A stretch of 64,000 nucleotides of DNA from Maridesulfovibrio ferrireducens (GCF_016342405.1 NZ_JAEINN010000012.1:92936-156935); one strand, 5' to 3'. Numbered from the stretch's first letter, positions 50,855-58,459 are shown. Notes: a model not told the origin generated them from the letters alone. A program made the numbers and translations.

Positions 50855-52190
50855 ATTGGACCTGCTCAAAAGTTCTACCGTCAAATTCAAGGATTGCCGT
50901 CTGACCTGTGAATTCCTGCCAGCGGCGTACAATTACATCAGCAAAGCGCGGATCAAGTTCCATTGTGTGGCATTTACGTTTCGTCCGCTCACAAGCGATG
51001 AGCGTTGAACCGGAGCCTCCGAAAGAATCCAGAACGATGTCGTTTTTTAGTGAGCTGTTTTTTAGAAATCTTTCAACCAGAGCTACAGGTTTCATCGTGG
51101 GGTGAGCGTCACTGCGCTGTGGTTTCTTTTCATGAACAACCGAGGGAATCAGTTCTTCCACTTGCAGGTCTTTGCCGGAAATAAGGAGCAACCTGTTTTG
51201 CATCGTCAGTTGCACGGAATCTCCTTCGATTTGCATATGCTCATCATTTTGAAATTGCTGAACGGAAGTCTTTTTTCTCCCTCCATACCAGCAATGCCTT
51301 GCGCCCGGTTTCCAGCCATATAGGATCGGCTCATGTTGCGGTTGAAAATCACTGCGACCCAGAACAAAGGCGTTCTTTGCCCAGATGACGCAACTTGCTG
51401 TCTTGAATCCTGCGTCTTGAAAAGCAGAGCGGAAATTTATCGATTCACTTTCACCGTGGGCAACGTAGATAGGGCCGCCTTTTTTGAGAGCCAGAAACAT
51501 GGCCGTGAATGCGTCATAAAGAAATTGGTAGAATTGACCGTTCGACATGTTGTCGTTTTTGATTTTTCCGGCCTTGCCCTCATAATTCACGTTGTACGGT
51601 GGATCGGTGAAAACCATATCAGCGGAGTTATTGTTCATGAGCCTTGAAATATCCGCGCCGCTGGTGGAATCTCCGCAGAGCAGACGATGTTCTCCGAGAA
51701 TCCAAAGGTCGCCGTGTTTGCTTACATATTCTGATTCAATATCCGGCACTGAGTCCGGATCTTCGTTGCCGGAAAATTCAGGGCCGAATTGCTCGAGTAA
51801 ATCTTCAACATCGGAAAGAGCAAATCCTGTTAATTGCAAATCAAAATCGTAAGTGCGCAATTCCGAGAGTTCTAGGGCAAGAGATTCATCATCCCATTTA
51901 GACCAGGCAGACGAACTGTTAGCCATGAGCCGGAAAGCTTTGATCTGTTGCGGAGTCATGCCGTCCGCAAGGACAACTGGAATTTCTATTATTTCAAGCT
52001 GAAGCGCGGCAAGCAGCCGGAGTTCTCCGTCAACAATAGTTCCATCACTTTGAGCAAGAACGGGGATGCGGAACCCGAATTCCCGAATTGATTCAATCAT
52101 CTTATTCACGCTCGTTTTGTGTTTTTTGAGGTTCCGGTCATATGACCGGAACCGTTCAAGGGGCCAGTGCTCTAAACAGAGTTTTGTCAT
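50835..52190 (-). CDS. ParB-like domain fused to a beta-class DNA methyltransferase
   Basis: 451 residues. N-terminal ParB/sulfiredoxin-like domain (about 1-90): NKMIESIREFGFRIPVLAQ and the nucleotide-binding VDGELRLLAALQL. C-terminal DNA methylase of the N4-cytosine/N6-adenine type: catalytic TDPPYNVNY (DPPY at 196-199) before the SAM motif DSFGGSGST (388-396), i.e. beta-class order. Such fusions occur in phages and mobile elements. No restriction partner. It could mark phage DNA before packaging, since it lies directly upstream of the terminase genes. Confidence 0.9.
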   Translation of the reverse strand: MTKLCLEHWPLERFRSYDRNLKKHKTSVNKMIESIREFGFRIPVLAQSDGTIVDGELRLLAALQLEIIEIPVVLADGMTPQQIKAFRLMANSSSAWSKWDDESLALELSELRTYDFDLQLTGFALSDVEDLLEQFGPEFSGNEDPDSVPDIESEYVSKHGDLWILGEHRLLCGDSTSGADISRLMNNNSADMVFTDPPYNVNYEGKAGKIKNDNMSNGQFYQFLYDAFTAMFLALKKGGPIYVAHGESESINFRSAFQDAGFKTASCVIWAKNAFVLGRSDFQPQHEPILYGWKPGARHCWYGGRKKTSVQQFQNDEHMQIEGDSVQLTMQNRLLLISGKDLQVEELIPSVVHEKKPQRSDAHPTMKPVALVERFLKNSSLKNDIVLDSFGGSGSTLIACERTKRKCHTMELDPRFADVIVRRWQEFTGQTAILEFDGRTFEQVQYAGKIQ

Positions 52191-52314
52191 TCGAAGGTTC
52201 CCGTGCTATTCCCCTCGAAGCTTAGTGAGAGGGTTGGGAGTTCCTGATCGAATGTTGCGTCATTCGGTCGCCGTGTGGATGTACAAGATCTATTCGGCAA
52301 CCCTCACCTAGTTT
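52191..52314. other. Structured 124-bp gap between primase and methylase genes
   Basis: An outer stem GTGAGAGGGTTG / CAACCCTCAC (52224-52235 and 52298-52307, two bulged bases) encloses an inner CGAATG / CATTCG hairpin. It is the only sizeable gap among primase, methylase and terminase genes. Candidates: a structured RNA, an operator, or part of a cos packaging site. No tRNA fold could be drawn convincingly. Confidence 0.4.
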
Positions 52315-53748
52315 TTATCCCGTTCGAGGCTTTCCATATCGATAAGCCACTTCCATAGGATTTTTTTCTATTTCATCTACTGCCTCAATCATGAGAGAAG
52401 TCAAACAGGTTACTAGCTGATTATCTGCCGGAGCCGGAGCATAAGCCGCGTCACCTTTTTTCGTTGAATAAAATTTCAAGTACATTGTCGGATTCCCATC
52501 AAGAAACGCGAATAGTGATCCGAGCGGAGTTGCTTCTTTTTTAGGTTGTGCTTCTGGGGCTACTACGGGTGCTTTTTTTGCGGGAGAGGTTTCGTTCGCA
52601 TTGGTAACTGGACGCGGATTTTGTCTCTTAAGTTTCTCTCTTTCCCGCACTTTGAAAACTGGCGGGAGTCCAGCAAGCGCCCATTCTTTGAGCTCAACCC
52701 CTTTTTGAAATGCGTCACCGGGATCTTTACCTGCCGGAACGGGCCAACGAACAGCCCTATCAAAATTTGTTGTCCACCATTTCGAAGCTTTAGTTCCCGG
52801 ACGAGTTCCGTCAGCTTTAGCTTTATCAAAATCCAAAGCCACCAAGAGAGATTTTGCCGCCTGCAAAATAGGGAGCGCCGTCGAATCCGGCTTGCCCGCA
52901 TCGTTCATAACGCTGACCGCGCCCATTAAACCCTTGCATTCCTGATCCACCAGCATGGCATCAAGCTCCGCTTCGATAATTGCAAACGCTTCAGCCGATG
53001 GAGAAAGAACCATCGTCGCCATACACGATCCAGGAACAACAACATATTTGAGATCTTTTTCAGTCTTCAAATCATAGTGAGGGCGGCGAATCCTTATCCG
53101 TAAAACTTCCCCGTCTTTTGAAAGAAGAGGGATGACTATTCCGCGCGGTAGCCAGAGAGCCTTAATTCGACCATCGGGCCATCTTGCTTCTGGCAATCCC
53201 CAGCCGACACGGGCGCGATACATTGCATTCTTGCCATTCTCACCGGGAAGCCATCCGAGTTTATGAGATATAATGGTCTCTTTTTTTATCCCGCGTCCGG
53301 CTAGATATTTGAGCTGCTCTTGATTCGCTAAGAGTTGAACGTGTGCATATTCGACAAGTTTTTGTGCTTTCTCCATCCACAATACGGGAGGGATATCCCA
53401 AGTCTTACCTTCAGGTTGTGCCTGTTGATATTTTTTCCTCGGAGCAGGGGAGCGATACTTGCGCGGTAACGCTGAACCGTTCCCCTCTACCCCCGCAGAA
53501 GCAAAGGCCGCCGGGTAGTCCATCCCCTCAACATCGACAAACCATTGCACTATATCGCCAGATATTCCGCATTGGCGGCAGTTGTATGAGCCGGGGATAC
53601 CGTGTTTTTCGTTCGGCTGGTCAGGCCAGCAGCGGAAACGGTCAGTGCCGTAGCAATTTGGACAAGGAGAATGATACTCTCCGCCATGTTTCGGACCCGC
53701 CAGAGTAGGATTAAGTCCCCGATCTTTTAGGCAATCAAGCAGATTCAT
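52315..53748 (-). CDS. Phage DNA primase with zinc and TOPRIM-like domains
   Basis: 477 residues. N-terminal zinc ribbon with C29-P-N-C32 and C57-R-Q-C60 around GTDRFR, as in P4-alpha/T7-type primases. Middle WLPRGIVIPLLSKDGEVLRIRI, then TOPRIM acidic elements: EAELDAMLV (near 258) and ALDFDKAKADG (near 310). Pro/Lys-rich linker and a C-terminal segment that ends with YRYGKPRTG. Makes RNA primers for phage replication, with the helicase encoded just upstream. Confidence 0.88.
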   Translation of the reverse strand: MNLLDCLKDRGLNPTLAGPKHGGEYHSPCPNCYGTDRFRCWPDQPNEKHGIPGSYNCRQCGISGDIVQWFVDVEGMDYPAAFASAGVEGNGSALPRKYRSPAPRKKYQQAQPEGKTWDIPPVLWMEKAQKLVEYAHVQLLANQEQLKYLAGRGIKKETIISHKLGWLPGENGKNAMYRARVGWGLPEARWPDGRIKALWLPRGIVIPLLSKDGEVLRIRIRRPHYDLKTEKDLKYVVVPGSCMATMVLSPSAEAFAIIEAELDAMLVDQECKGLMGAVSVMNDAGKPDSTALPILQAAKSLLVALDFDKAKADGTRPGTKASKWWTTNFDRAVRWPVPAGKDPGDAFQKGVELKEWALAGLPPVFKVREREKLKRQNPRPVTNANETSPAKKAPVVAPEAQPKKEATPLGSLFAFLDGNPTMYLKFYSTKKGDAAYAPAPADNQLVTCLTSLMIEAVDEIEKNPMEVAYRYGKPRTG

Positions 53749-53948
53749 TTATAACCTCCCAGTTTGGGACGGACGATAAAAGTCCTATATCCTTATATTC
53801 TTTATTCTTTTTAACTTATAAAAAGTATCTAGGGAGTATAAGAGGTTTATAATCCAAACTCCTTTCACTGGACGCACTTGTTTTATACAAGAGCAAAGTT
53901 CGCTCGATAATTGTCCTATCGTCCCTAGATTTGTTTAACTGTCTAATA
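53749..53948. promoter_or_regulatory. 200-bp AT-rich gap between helicase and primase genes
   Basis: No gene. Dense TTATA/TATAA tracts and an inverted pair GGGACGGACGATAAAAGTCC-like and TTGTCCTATCGTCCC near both ends (about 53764-53785 and 53915-53932) suggest either a promoter with an operator or a replication-associated region. An origin is possible because it separates helicase from primase, but no iterons are seen. Confidence 0.35.
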
Positions 53949-55571
53949 TTAAAGAGTATCTTCTTCCAATGTATAAGGAGGCTGTTTACTTTCATCTTTT
54001 TTGGGAGACGGATTGATGCCTATGCCCATATAATAAATGTTTCCGCTCTTTTTGTCGGGGAAACGAGTTTTCAATTGTTTACCTATCCATTTAGGACTTG
54101 GAACTTTATTTCCTAGAACTTCGCAGTACCAAGCTTCAAAAACTTCTCGAATATCTTTGAAAGATGTTTTCATTTCTTCAATAGAAAAATTGAGAACTAA
54201 ATCTTTAGGAATGCCGGGGAATTTAGGTTCTAAATCACGACTGATAACACAACGAGCTTCGACAAAGTCGCCGATCATATCCTCATTCCTCTGGTATTCT
54301 GCCGTGTCTTCGAGCACACAGGCCGGAGGCCGCAACCCCCCTTCCAGATATGAGATCGCACCCTCCACCATCCATAAAAGAATGCCGGAAGATCCCGCTC
54401 TCAGTTTATCTTTCAAGTGTTTATCAGCGAGCTTTTCGTCCGGACCTTTAGGGTCAGATACAAAAGAAAAGGGATGCGAGATCAGATATGCTCGTTTCCA
54501 GAACGCATAGTCATTACCTGCACTCGGCTTATTATTCGTGAGCAGAAATAGTGTGTGAGTCGGGTCGAATTCTGTCGCGTGTTTATCGTGTGGCCAGCGC
54601 CCGACTAATCGACCGCCACCAGTAAGAAGTTTTACTCTACCAACATCGAGCCGAGCGCCTTCGTTGGTTTCAGATCCAACCGCCAGACGGAGTCCTTTTA
54701 GAGCCATGATATCTGGAGAAGGTCCGGAGGAATTTTTTACGCGGCCTTGGTCAAGCAGCATTTCTGGTTGAATAACTCCAGCAAGGTTTCCAAGAACATG
54801 ACTGATAGCTTCAAAGATTGTATCTTTACCGTTTCGGCCCTGACCAAAAAATACAGTGATGATATGTTCACGGCTCCAGCCGAAGAGAGCTGCTCCGAAC
54901 AGCCGTTGGAGAAAAGCAATTTTGTCATCGTCTTCATAAATTTCGAAAAGCATATTATCCCAAAATTCATAAGAGGCATTCGGATCGTATTTGACAGGAG
55001 ATGAGCGCAGTAAAAAATCTTCCGGTTTACCATCTCGAAGAGCACCTGTTTCCAGATCCACAACTCCATTTTTTACAGCAACCAAAGTAGGGCGGTTGTC
55101 CATCTGGTGTCCGAACACATCAATCGGATTTTTATTCGTAGTCGCCATTTCCATACATTCTTTACGACCAGCGAGAGATCGCAATCGTTTTGCGCGACCG
55201 GCTATGAATTTTGATCGAGCCTCAAGTGACTTTTTCTTTTTAGGAGAATCTTCAAGCTTGCTTATTTCGTTATCAATAGAGGCTTTTTCTTCGAGATATA
55301 AAACCGCGATATCTTCGCAGCTAGTTTTCGTGTGCTTTTCGCCAACATCTAAAGCCCATGAATGCCCGGTCCAATGATACCATTCTTGAGTCGAATGATT
55401 GTAGAGCCGTTTTCCGCGAAAAACTTCTGCGAATAAAACTCCATCTCCGTAACCAACAGCATCAAGGCAATCTTGGACAAACTGCGGATCAGGTCCGCCG
55501 CCGTCACCATTGCCGCCGTCAGAGCCTTCATCTTCCACGCGCTGTTTTACGAGTTCTAGAACTTTACTCAT
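53949..55571 (-). CDS. D5/P4-family replicative helicase-primase
   Basis: 540 residues from ATG 55571 (GGAGG upstream). N-terminal D5_N-like region (about 55-225), then the SF3-type ATPase: Walker A GQGRNGKDT at about 243-251, LRLAVGSETNEG, the LLTGGGRLVGRWPH sensor region and the LFLLTNNKPSAG motif. C-terminal winged helix. It unwinds the phage origin. First clear gene inside attR when read leftward; in the circular phage it lies downstream of integrase. Confidence 0.93.
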   Translation of the reverse strand: MSKVLELVKQRVEDEGSDGGNGDGGGPDPQFVQDCLDAVGYGDGVLFAEVFRGKRLYNHSTQEWYHWTGHSWALDVGEKHTKTSCEDIAVLYLEEKASIDNEISKLEDSPKKKKSLEARSKFIAGRAKRLRSLAGRKECMEMATTNKNPIDVFGHQMDNRPTLVAVKNGVVDLETGALRDGKPEDFLLRSSPVKYDPNASYEFWDNMLFEIYEDDDKIAFLQRLFGAALFGWSREHIITVFFGQGRNGKDTIFEAISHVLGNLAGVIQPEMLLDQGRVKNSSGPSPDIMALKGLRLAVGSETNEGARLDVGRVKLLTGGGRLVGRWPHDKHATEFDPTHTLFLLTNNKPSAGNDYAFWKRAYLISHPFSFVSDPKGPDEKLADKHLKDKLRAGSSGILLWMVEGAISYLEGGLRPPACVLEDTAEYQRNEDMIGDFVEARCVISRDLEPKFPGIPKDLVLNFSIEEMKTSFKDIREVFEAWYCEVLGNKVPSPKWIGKQLKTRFPDKKSGNIYYMGIGINPSPKKDESKQPPYTLEEDTL

Positions 55572-55977
55572 TGCAACCTCCAAGCAAGTAAGTTCTCGGA
55601 ATTAAAGCAGTAACACCGAAGCAAGATTTCGTATCATGATGTGTGTAGGTGAAAATGAATTTCCATTTTTCCAGCCGAAATAGAAAATTTTGCGCACGAA
55701 AGTATCGCGCTCGATAGCGCCCGCAATAGCGCAAAAGCCACAGAGGGACCCAAATAATTAAGAGCCGTGTTAAGCCAAATTTGGGCCTATGGACATTTGG
55801 ATTGTATTTTCCGAAGGGGGGCGGGGGGAGGCGAAGAGCGGCCCCGACTGTAAGATCTAAGGAGGCGACTGCTGAGGCAGTCGCGACGATGATTTGAAAC
55901 AAACCAGATCTACATGGCACAAGCGTAAAATCGTGCGTAAAACAGAGTGGGAACTGTTTGATAAAAAGAGTTAACAT
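55564..55977 (-). CDS. Doubtful ORF upstream of the helicase gene
   Basis: 137 codons, hydrophobic and basic (LLIIWVPLWLLRYCGRYRARYF), with a Pro-rich stretch encoded by the G-rich tract at 55815-55832. Its stop overlaps the helicase start in the same 8-bp ATG-NN-TAA style as other early genes, which supports coding. Against it: no good ribosome-binding site, no family, and the N-terminus covers the presumed integrase arm sites. It may be real only in its later part. Confidence 0.3.
   Translation of the reverse strand: MLTLFIKQFPLCFTHDFTLVPCRSGLFQIIVATASAVASLDLTVGAALRLPPPPFGKYNPNVHRPKFGLTRLLIIWVPLWLLRYCGRYRARYFRAQNFLFRLEKWKFIFTYTHHDTKSCFGVTALIPRTYLLGGCNE
55923..55942 (+). promoter_or_regulatory. 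Putative integrase arm-type sites, right
   Basis: GCGTAAAA at 55923-55930 and 55935-55942, direct orientation, 12-bp period, 82 bp inside attR. Same octamer, orientation and period as the pair inside attL. Confidence 0.7.
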
Positions 55978-56023
55978 GATACCCTAAATGGCTGGATTTA
56001 CGGTGTAGCACTGGGAGTGGATC

Positions 56024-56060
56024 GCCTTCCGGGGGTTCGAATCCCTCCCTCTCCGCCATT
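56024..56060 (+). repeat. attR core (37 bp, truncated tRNA-Ser copy)
   Basis: Identical to 10743-10779. The sequence before it (ATGGCTGGATTTACGG and on) is not tRNA-like, so this is only the 3' fragment left by integration. The former tRNA terminator follows 5 bp later. Confidence 0.95.
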
Positions 56061-56064
56061 TGGC

Positions 56065-56102
56065 AATAAAAAGCCCCTAACTTAGCTGTTAGGGGCTTTT
56101 CT
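56065..56102 (+). terminator. Original tRNA-Ser(UGA) terminator, repeat copy 1
   Basis: AAAAGCCCCTAAC / GTTAGGGGCTTTT stem-loop. It lies at the expected place behind the tRNA 3' end and would be joined to the tRNA if the prophage were absent. Nearly identical copies occur at 59637 and 63871. Confidence 0.9.
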
Positions 56103-56106
56103 GGTT

Positions 56107-56139
56107 TTATATTATATGGTGTAATCTTTTGTAATATAA
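56107..56139. promoter_or_regulatory. Operator-like inverted repeat upstream of the ParD-like gene
   Basis: TTATATTA (56107-56114) and TAATATAA (56132-56139) form an inverted repeat just before the toxin-antitoxin pair. Antitoxins of this type normally repress their own operon through such sites. Confidence 0.4.
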
Positions 56140-56154
56140 GTTGAGGGCATCAAA

Positions 56155-56406
56155 ATGATAAGCGATGAACCTAATAGTGAAGTAGTAAAACTTCGTATGA
56201 CTTCGGAAATGAAAGAGCGAATCGAAAAACAGGCTCAGGCAACTAAACGATCAAAGGCATTTCTGTTTGGTGAAGCTATATCCAGATCTCTTGATGTGAA
56301 TGAATGGCAGGTAAAGGCTATTCAGGAAGGGCTAGACGAGGCCAGAAGCCCAGAGGGCAAGTGGACCTTACATGAAGACGTAGAGGCAAAGTATTTCGAG
56401 GATTAA
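56155..56406 (+). CDS. Ribbon-helix-helix antitoxin (ParD/CopG-like)
   Basis: 83 residues. Short beta strand VVKLRMTSEMKERIEKQAQA followed by two helices is the RHH DNA-binding fold; the C-terminal half (ALDEAR-like GLDEARSPEGKWTLHED) would wrap the toxin. Neutralises the ParE-like toxin encoded immediately downstream and represses the pair. Start ATG 56155 with GAGGG upstream. Confidence 0.85.
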   Translation: MISDEPNSEVVKLRMTSEMKERIEKQAQATKRSKAFLFGEAISRSLDVNEWQVKAIQEGLDEARSPEGKWTLHEDVEAKYFED

Positions 56407-56680
56407 AAGGTTTGAACGGGCCGTTCAGGATTTGGATTCAATTTACGAATATATAAGCCAAGATGATCCGAAGTCAGCGAAGAAAGTTGCTTCGGCTATT
56501 TTGAGTAATGTGAAGAGGTTGGAGCAGCATCCCCAAATAGGTCGAGCAGGCAGAGTACCGGGAACTCGTGAGTTGATTGTGCTTAAAGGGGCGTATCTTG
56601 TGGCTTACTGCTGTAATGAAGATGTCGAGATTTTGAGAGTGCTGCGGCATAGTCAGGATTGGCGGGGTGTTTTGGAGTAG
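56393..56680 (+). CDS. ParE/RelE-family toxin with apparent ATT start
   Basis: 95 residues if started at ATT 56393, which has GAGG seven bases upstream and overlaps the antitoxin stop by 14 bp. The frame is open only back to 56384 and contains no ATG, GTG or TTG before TTG 56432, which would cut off the conserved first strand and helix (RIKRFERAVQDLDSIYEYI). Landmarks: DDPKSAKKVA, HPQIGRAGRVPGTRELIV, and VEILRVLRHSQDW at the end. Likely gyrase inhibitor or mRNase of the ParE/RelE fold. Either a rare ATT start or a toxin silenced by loss of its start codon. Confidence 0.75.
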   Translation: MSRIKRFERAVQDLDSIYEYISQDDPKSAKKVASAILSNVKRLEQHPQIGRAGRVPGTRELIVLKGAYLVAYCCNEDVEILRVLRHSQDWRGVLE

Positions 56681-56708
56681 TATTGCTATTTTTATGACGT
56701 TTGTCTTT

Positions 56709-56728
56709 GTGTATCAAATGAGATACAC
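56709..56728. promoter_or_regulatory. Palindromic operator of the DinJ-like antitoxin gene
   Basis: GTGTATC (56709-56715) and GATACAC (56722-56728) form a perfect 7-bp inverted repeat around AAATGA, about 20 bp upstream of the antitoxin start. Typical autoregulatory site of a RHH antitoxin. Confidence 0.6.
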
Positions 56729-56748
56729 TTTATGCGGAGGATAAAATT

Positions 56749-57045
56749 ATGCCAGCTAAATCATCTATGATTCATGTCCGTGTTGATCCGGTTGTAAAGG
56801 CCGAGGCCGCAGAAGCGTTGTCAGGAGTGGGACTTAGTCTCTCTGATGCGGTAAGAATTCTTTTAACCAGAATCGCAAAAGAGGGTGGTTTGCCCGCTGG
56901 ACTTACCTGCAATCAGGAAGAACATGACCGTTGGTTTAAGGCAAAAGTTCAGGCCGCACTTGAAGATACCAGTCCGACCATTGCACACAGTCAGGTAATG
57001 GATGAGGCTGAGGAGTTGTTGGCAACGCTGGGTAGAGATAAATAA
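56749..57045 (+). CDS. RelB/DinJ-family antitoxin
   Basis: 98 residues with a GCGGAGG ribosome-binding site. RHH domain: SMIHVRVDPVVKAEAAEALS then LSLSDAVRILLTRIAKEGGLP, exactly the DinJ pattern. The C-terminal toxin-binding region ends AEELLATLGR. No full toxin follows it directly. A 26-codon ORF (57048-57128) begins where the toxin ATG should be but is not toxin-like. Its likely toxin is the ParE-like gene at 58462, now 1.4 kb away. Confidence 0.85.
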   Translation: MPAKSSMIHVRVDPVVKAEAAEALSGVGLSLSDAVRILLTRIAKEGGLPAGLTCNQEEHDRWFKAKVQAALEDTSPTIAHSQVMDEAEELLATLGRDK

Positions 57046-57050
57046 AGATG
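57004..57050 (+). repeat. Duplicated antitoxin 3' end, copy A
   Basis: The last 42 bp of the DinJ-like gene plus the bases up to the toxin ATG. It matches 58418-58464 at 42 of 47 positions by direct comparison. The two copies flank the Fic gene. Confidence 0.85.
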
Positions 57051-57170
57051 CGTATCTCTGAGGGTAGCTGCTCCATAGTTAGGGTCAGTGCGGAGATTAT
57101 GCAGTTTTTTCAGGAATTGCATGTGTGATGATTAGGCAAGATCAAGTGGTAATTTTTTGTAGGAGTAATA

Positions 57171-58229
57171 ATGATTAAACTTCCCTATGGTATTGATTTA
57201 GAAACAGTGCCTGTTCTCAAAGCTTTGAATAAAGCCAGCCGTGCATTGGCTGAACTTAAGGGAGAAGCTCTTACTATTCCAAATGAGGAAATCCTCATCA
57301 ATACTCTTACCCTGCAAGAAGCAAAAGAAAGTTCCGCTATTGAGAACATAGTTACGACTCAAGACGATTTATATAGATCTGCAGTAGATGAAAATTTTGA
57401 GAATGTTGCTGCTAAAGAAGTTAAAAGCTACGCCGCCGCTCTTCGGTATGGCTTTAGCTGTGTTCGTGATCGTGGTGGTTTGAGCCTGAACATGATTAAA
57501 GAAATCCAGAAAAACATGGAGCCCAATAAAGGTGGTTTTCGTAGAGTTCCTGGCACTTCTCTTAAGGATAACGCTGGTAACATCGTCTATACCCCTCCGC
57601 AAAATGGCGTAGAAGTCGATGAGTTGATGGCTAATCTTGAAATTTATATTAATGATGACAAGCTTGAAGATATCGACCCACTTATCAAAATGGCTCTTGT
57701 TCATTATCAGTTTGAGTCCATTCATCCCTTTTATGATGGAAACGGAAGAACTGGACGCATTATCAATATTCTCTATCTTGTCTTAAAAGGTTTGATTGAT
57801 ACCCCCGTTCTCTATCTATCGCGATATATCATTGATAATAAAAGCGACTACTATCGGCTATTACAAGAAGTGCGTGACATAAATGGTTACGAAGCATGGA
57901 TTGTGTGGATGCTGAAAGGGGTGGAAGAAACAGCTCGTACAACTATCCGTATGGTGAAAGAAATTCGTGAGCTTATGGACGAGTATAAAAGAGATATTCG
58001 TAAAAATACAAATATTTATAGTCGGGAACTACTCGAAACACTCTTTATGCACCCTTATACGAAGATCAGCTATTTAAGTAGTAGAATGCAGGTGCATAGA
58101 AATACTGCGGCATCACATTTAAATACTCTCGCTGACGCAGGACTTTTAATTAAATTGAAATCGGGGCGTGAAAATTACTACGTTAATTCAAAGCTTTATG
58201 CTGTTTTTTCTCATGGTGCAGTCTCGTAA
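57171..58229 (+). CDS. Fic-domain protein with C-terminal winged helix
   Basis: 352 residues, TAGGAG upstream. AMP-transferase fold that modifies target proteins. N-terminal inhibitory helix motif SSAIEN at 54-59 (class II autoinhibition), active-site HPFYDGNGRTGR at 185-196 with catalytic His185, preceded by the EV.K.Y..AL helix and YTPPQ.GVEVDELM loop. C-terminal winged helix (about 285-345) with RMQVHRNTAASHLNTLADAG, probably DNA-binding autoregulation. All catalytic residues are present. It lies between the DinJ-like antitoxin and the ParE-like toxin. Confidence 0.93.
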   Translation: MIKLPYGIDLETVPVLKALNKASRALAELKGEALTIPNEEILINTLTLQEAKESSAIENIVTTQDDLYRSAVDENFENVAAKEVKSYAAALRYGFSCVRDRGGLSLNMIKEIQKNMEPNKGGFRRVPGTSLKDNAGNIVYTPPQNGVEVDELMANLEIYINDDKLEDIDPLIKMALVHYQFESIHPFYDGNGRTGRIINILYLVLKGLIDTPVLYLSRYIIDNKSDYYRLLQEVRDINGYEAWIVWMLKGVEETARTTIRMVKEIRELMDEYKRDIRKNTNIYSRELLETLFMHPYTKISYLSSRMQVHRNTAASHLNTLADAGLLIKLKSGRENYYVNSKLYAVFSHGAVS

Positions 58230-58237
58230 TATTGATA

Positions 58238-58304
58238 TGCACAATAAAAGACGAAGACAGTGCGTATTTGTTTAATGTGCACAATCAAATGTATATTTTG
58301 TGCA
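58238..58304. promoter_or_regulatory. Repeated TGCACAA sites after the Fic gene
   Basis: TGCACAA at 58238-58244 and 58278-58284 and its complement TTGTGCA at 58298-58304 lie just upstream of the truncated antitoxin/toxin genes. They could be operators of the second toxin-antitoxin remnant or of the Fic winged helix. Confidence 0.4.
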
Positions 58305-58378
58305 TATCGCAGTTCACATACACTAAAAATACCTGTTTTTGTGCAGGATGTAGTTTTGTGATTAAAGCAGGTGGAATA

Positions 58379-58459
58379 GTGAAAAAATATATGGCTTATC
58401 CTGAGTATAAGGATTCTGAGGCTGAGGAGTTGTTGGCAACGTTGGGGCGCAATAAATAA
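58379..58459 (+). pseudogene. Truncated DinJ-like antitoxin (C-terminal end only)
   Basis: From a GTG behind GGTGGA, 26 residues ending EAEELLATLGRNK, identical in pattern to the end of the DinJ-like protein at 57045, but the RHH domain is gone. It precedes the toxin ATG by 2 bp, as an intact antitoxin would. It may still be translated and could carry part of the toxin-neutralising segment. Confidence 0.65.

Larger units (their letters stand above)
10743..56060. mobile_element. Integrated temperate myovirus prophage, 45.3 kb
   Basis: Perfect 37-bp direct repeats (10743-10779 and 56024-56060) bound the element. Everything between them is phage: integrase next to attL, repressor/Cro switch, ligase, methylases, a P2-like contractile-tail cluster, lysis genes, a lambda-like head and packaging cluster, primase and helicase. 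No structural or replication module is visibly broken, so it may be inducible. The tail and head modules belong to different phage lineages (P2 versus lambda), a mosaic known in other myoviruses. Most genes face leftward, opposite to the surrounding chromosome. Confidence 0.95.

Noticed and set aside
52191..52314. A phage-encoded tRNA
   Set aside because: No acceptor, anticodon and T-loop combination could be folded; the T-loop consensus is absent.
56024..56060. A third full tRNA-Ser gene at the right prophage end
   Set aside because: Only the last 37 bp match; upstream sequence is phage and lacks D-arm and anticodon arm.
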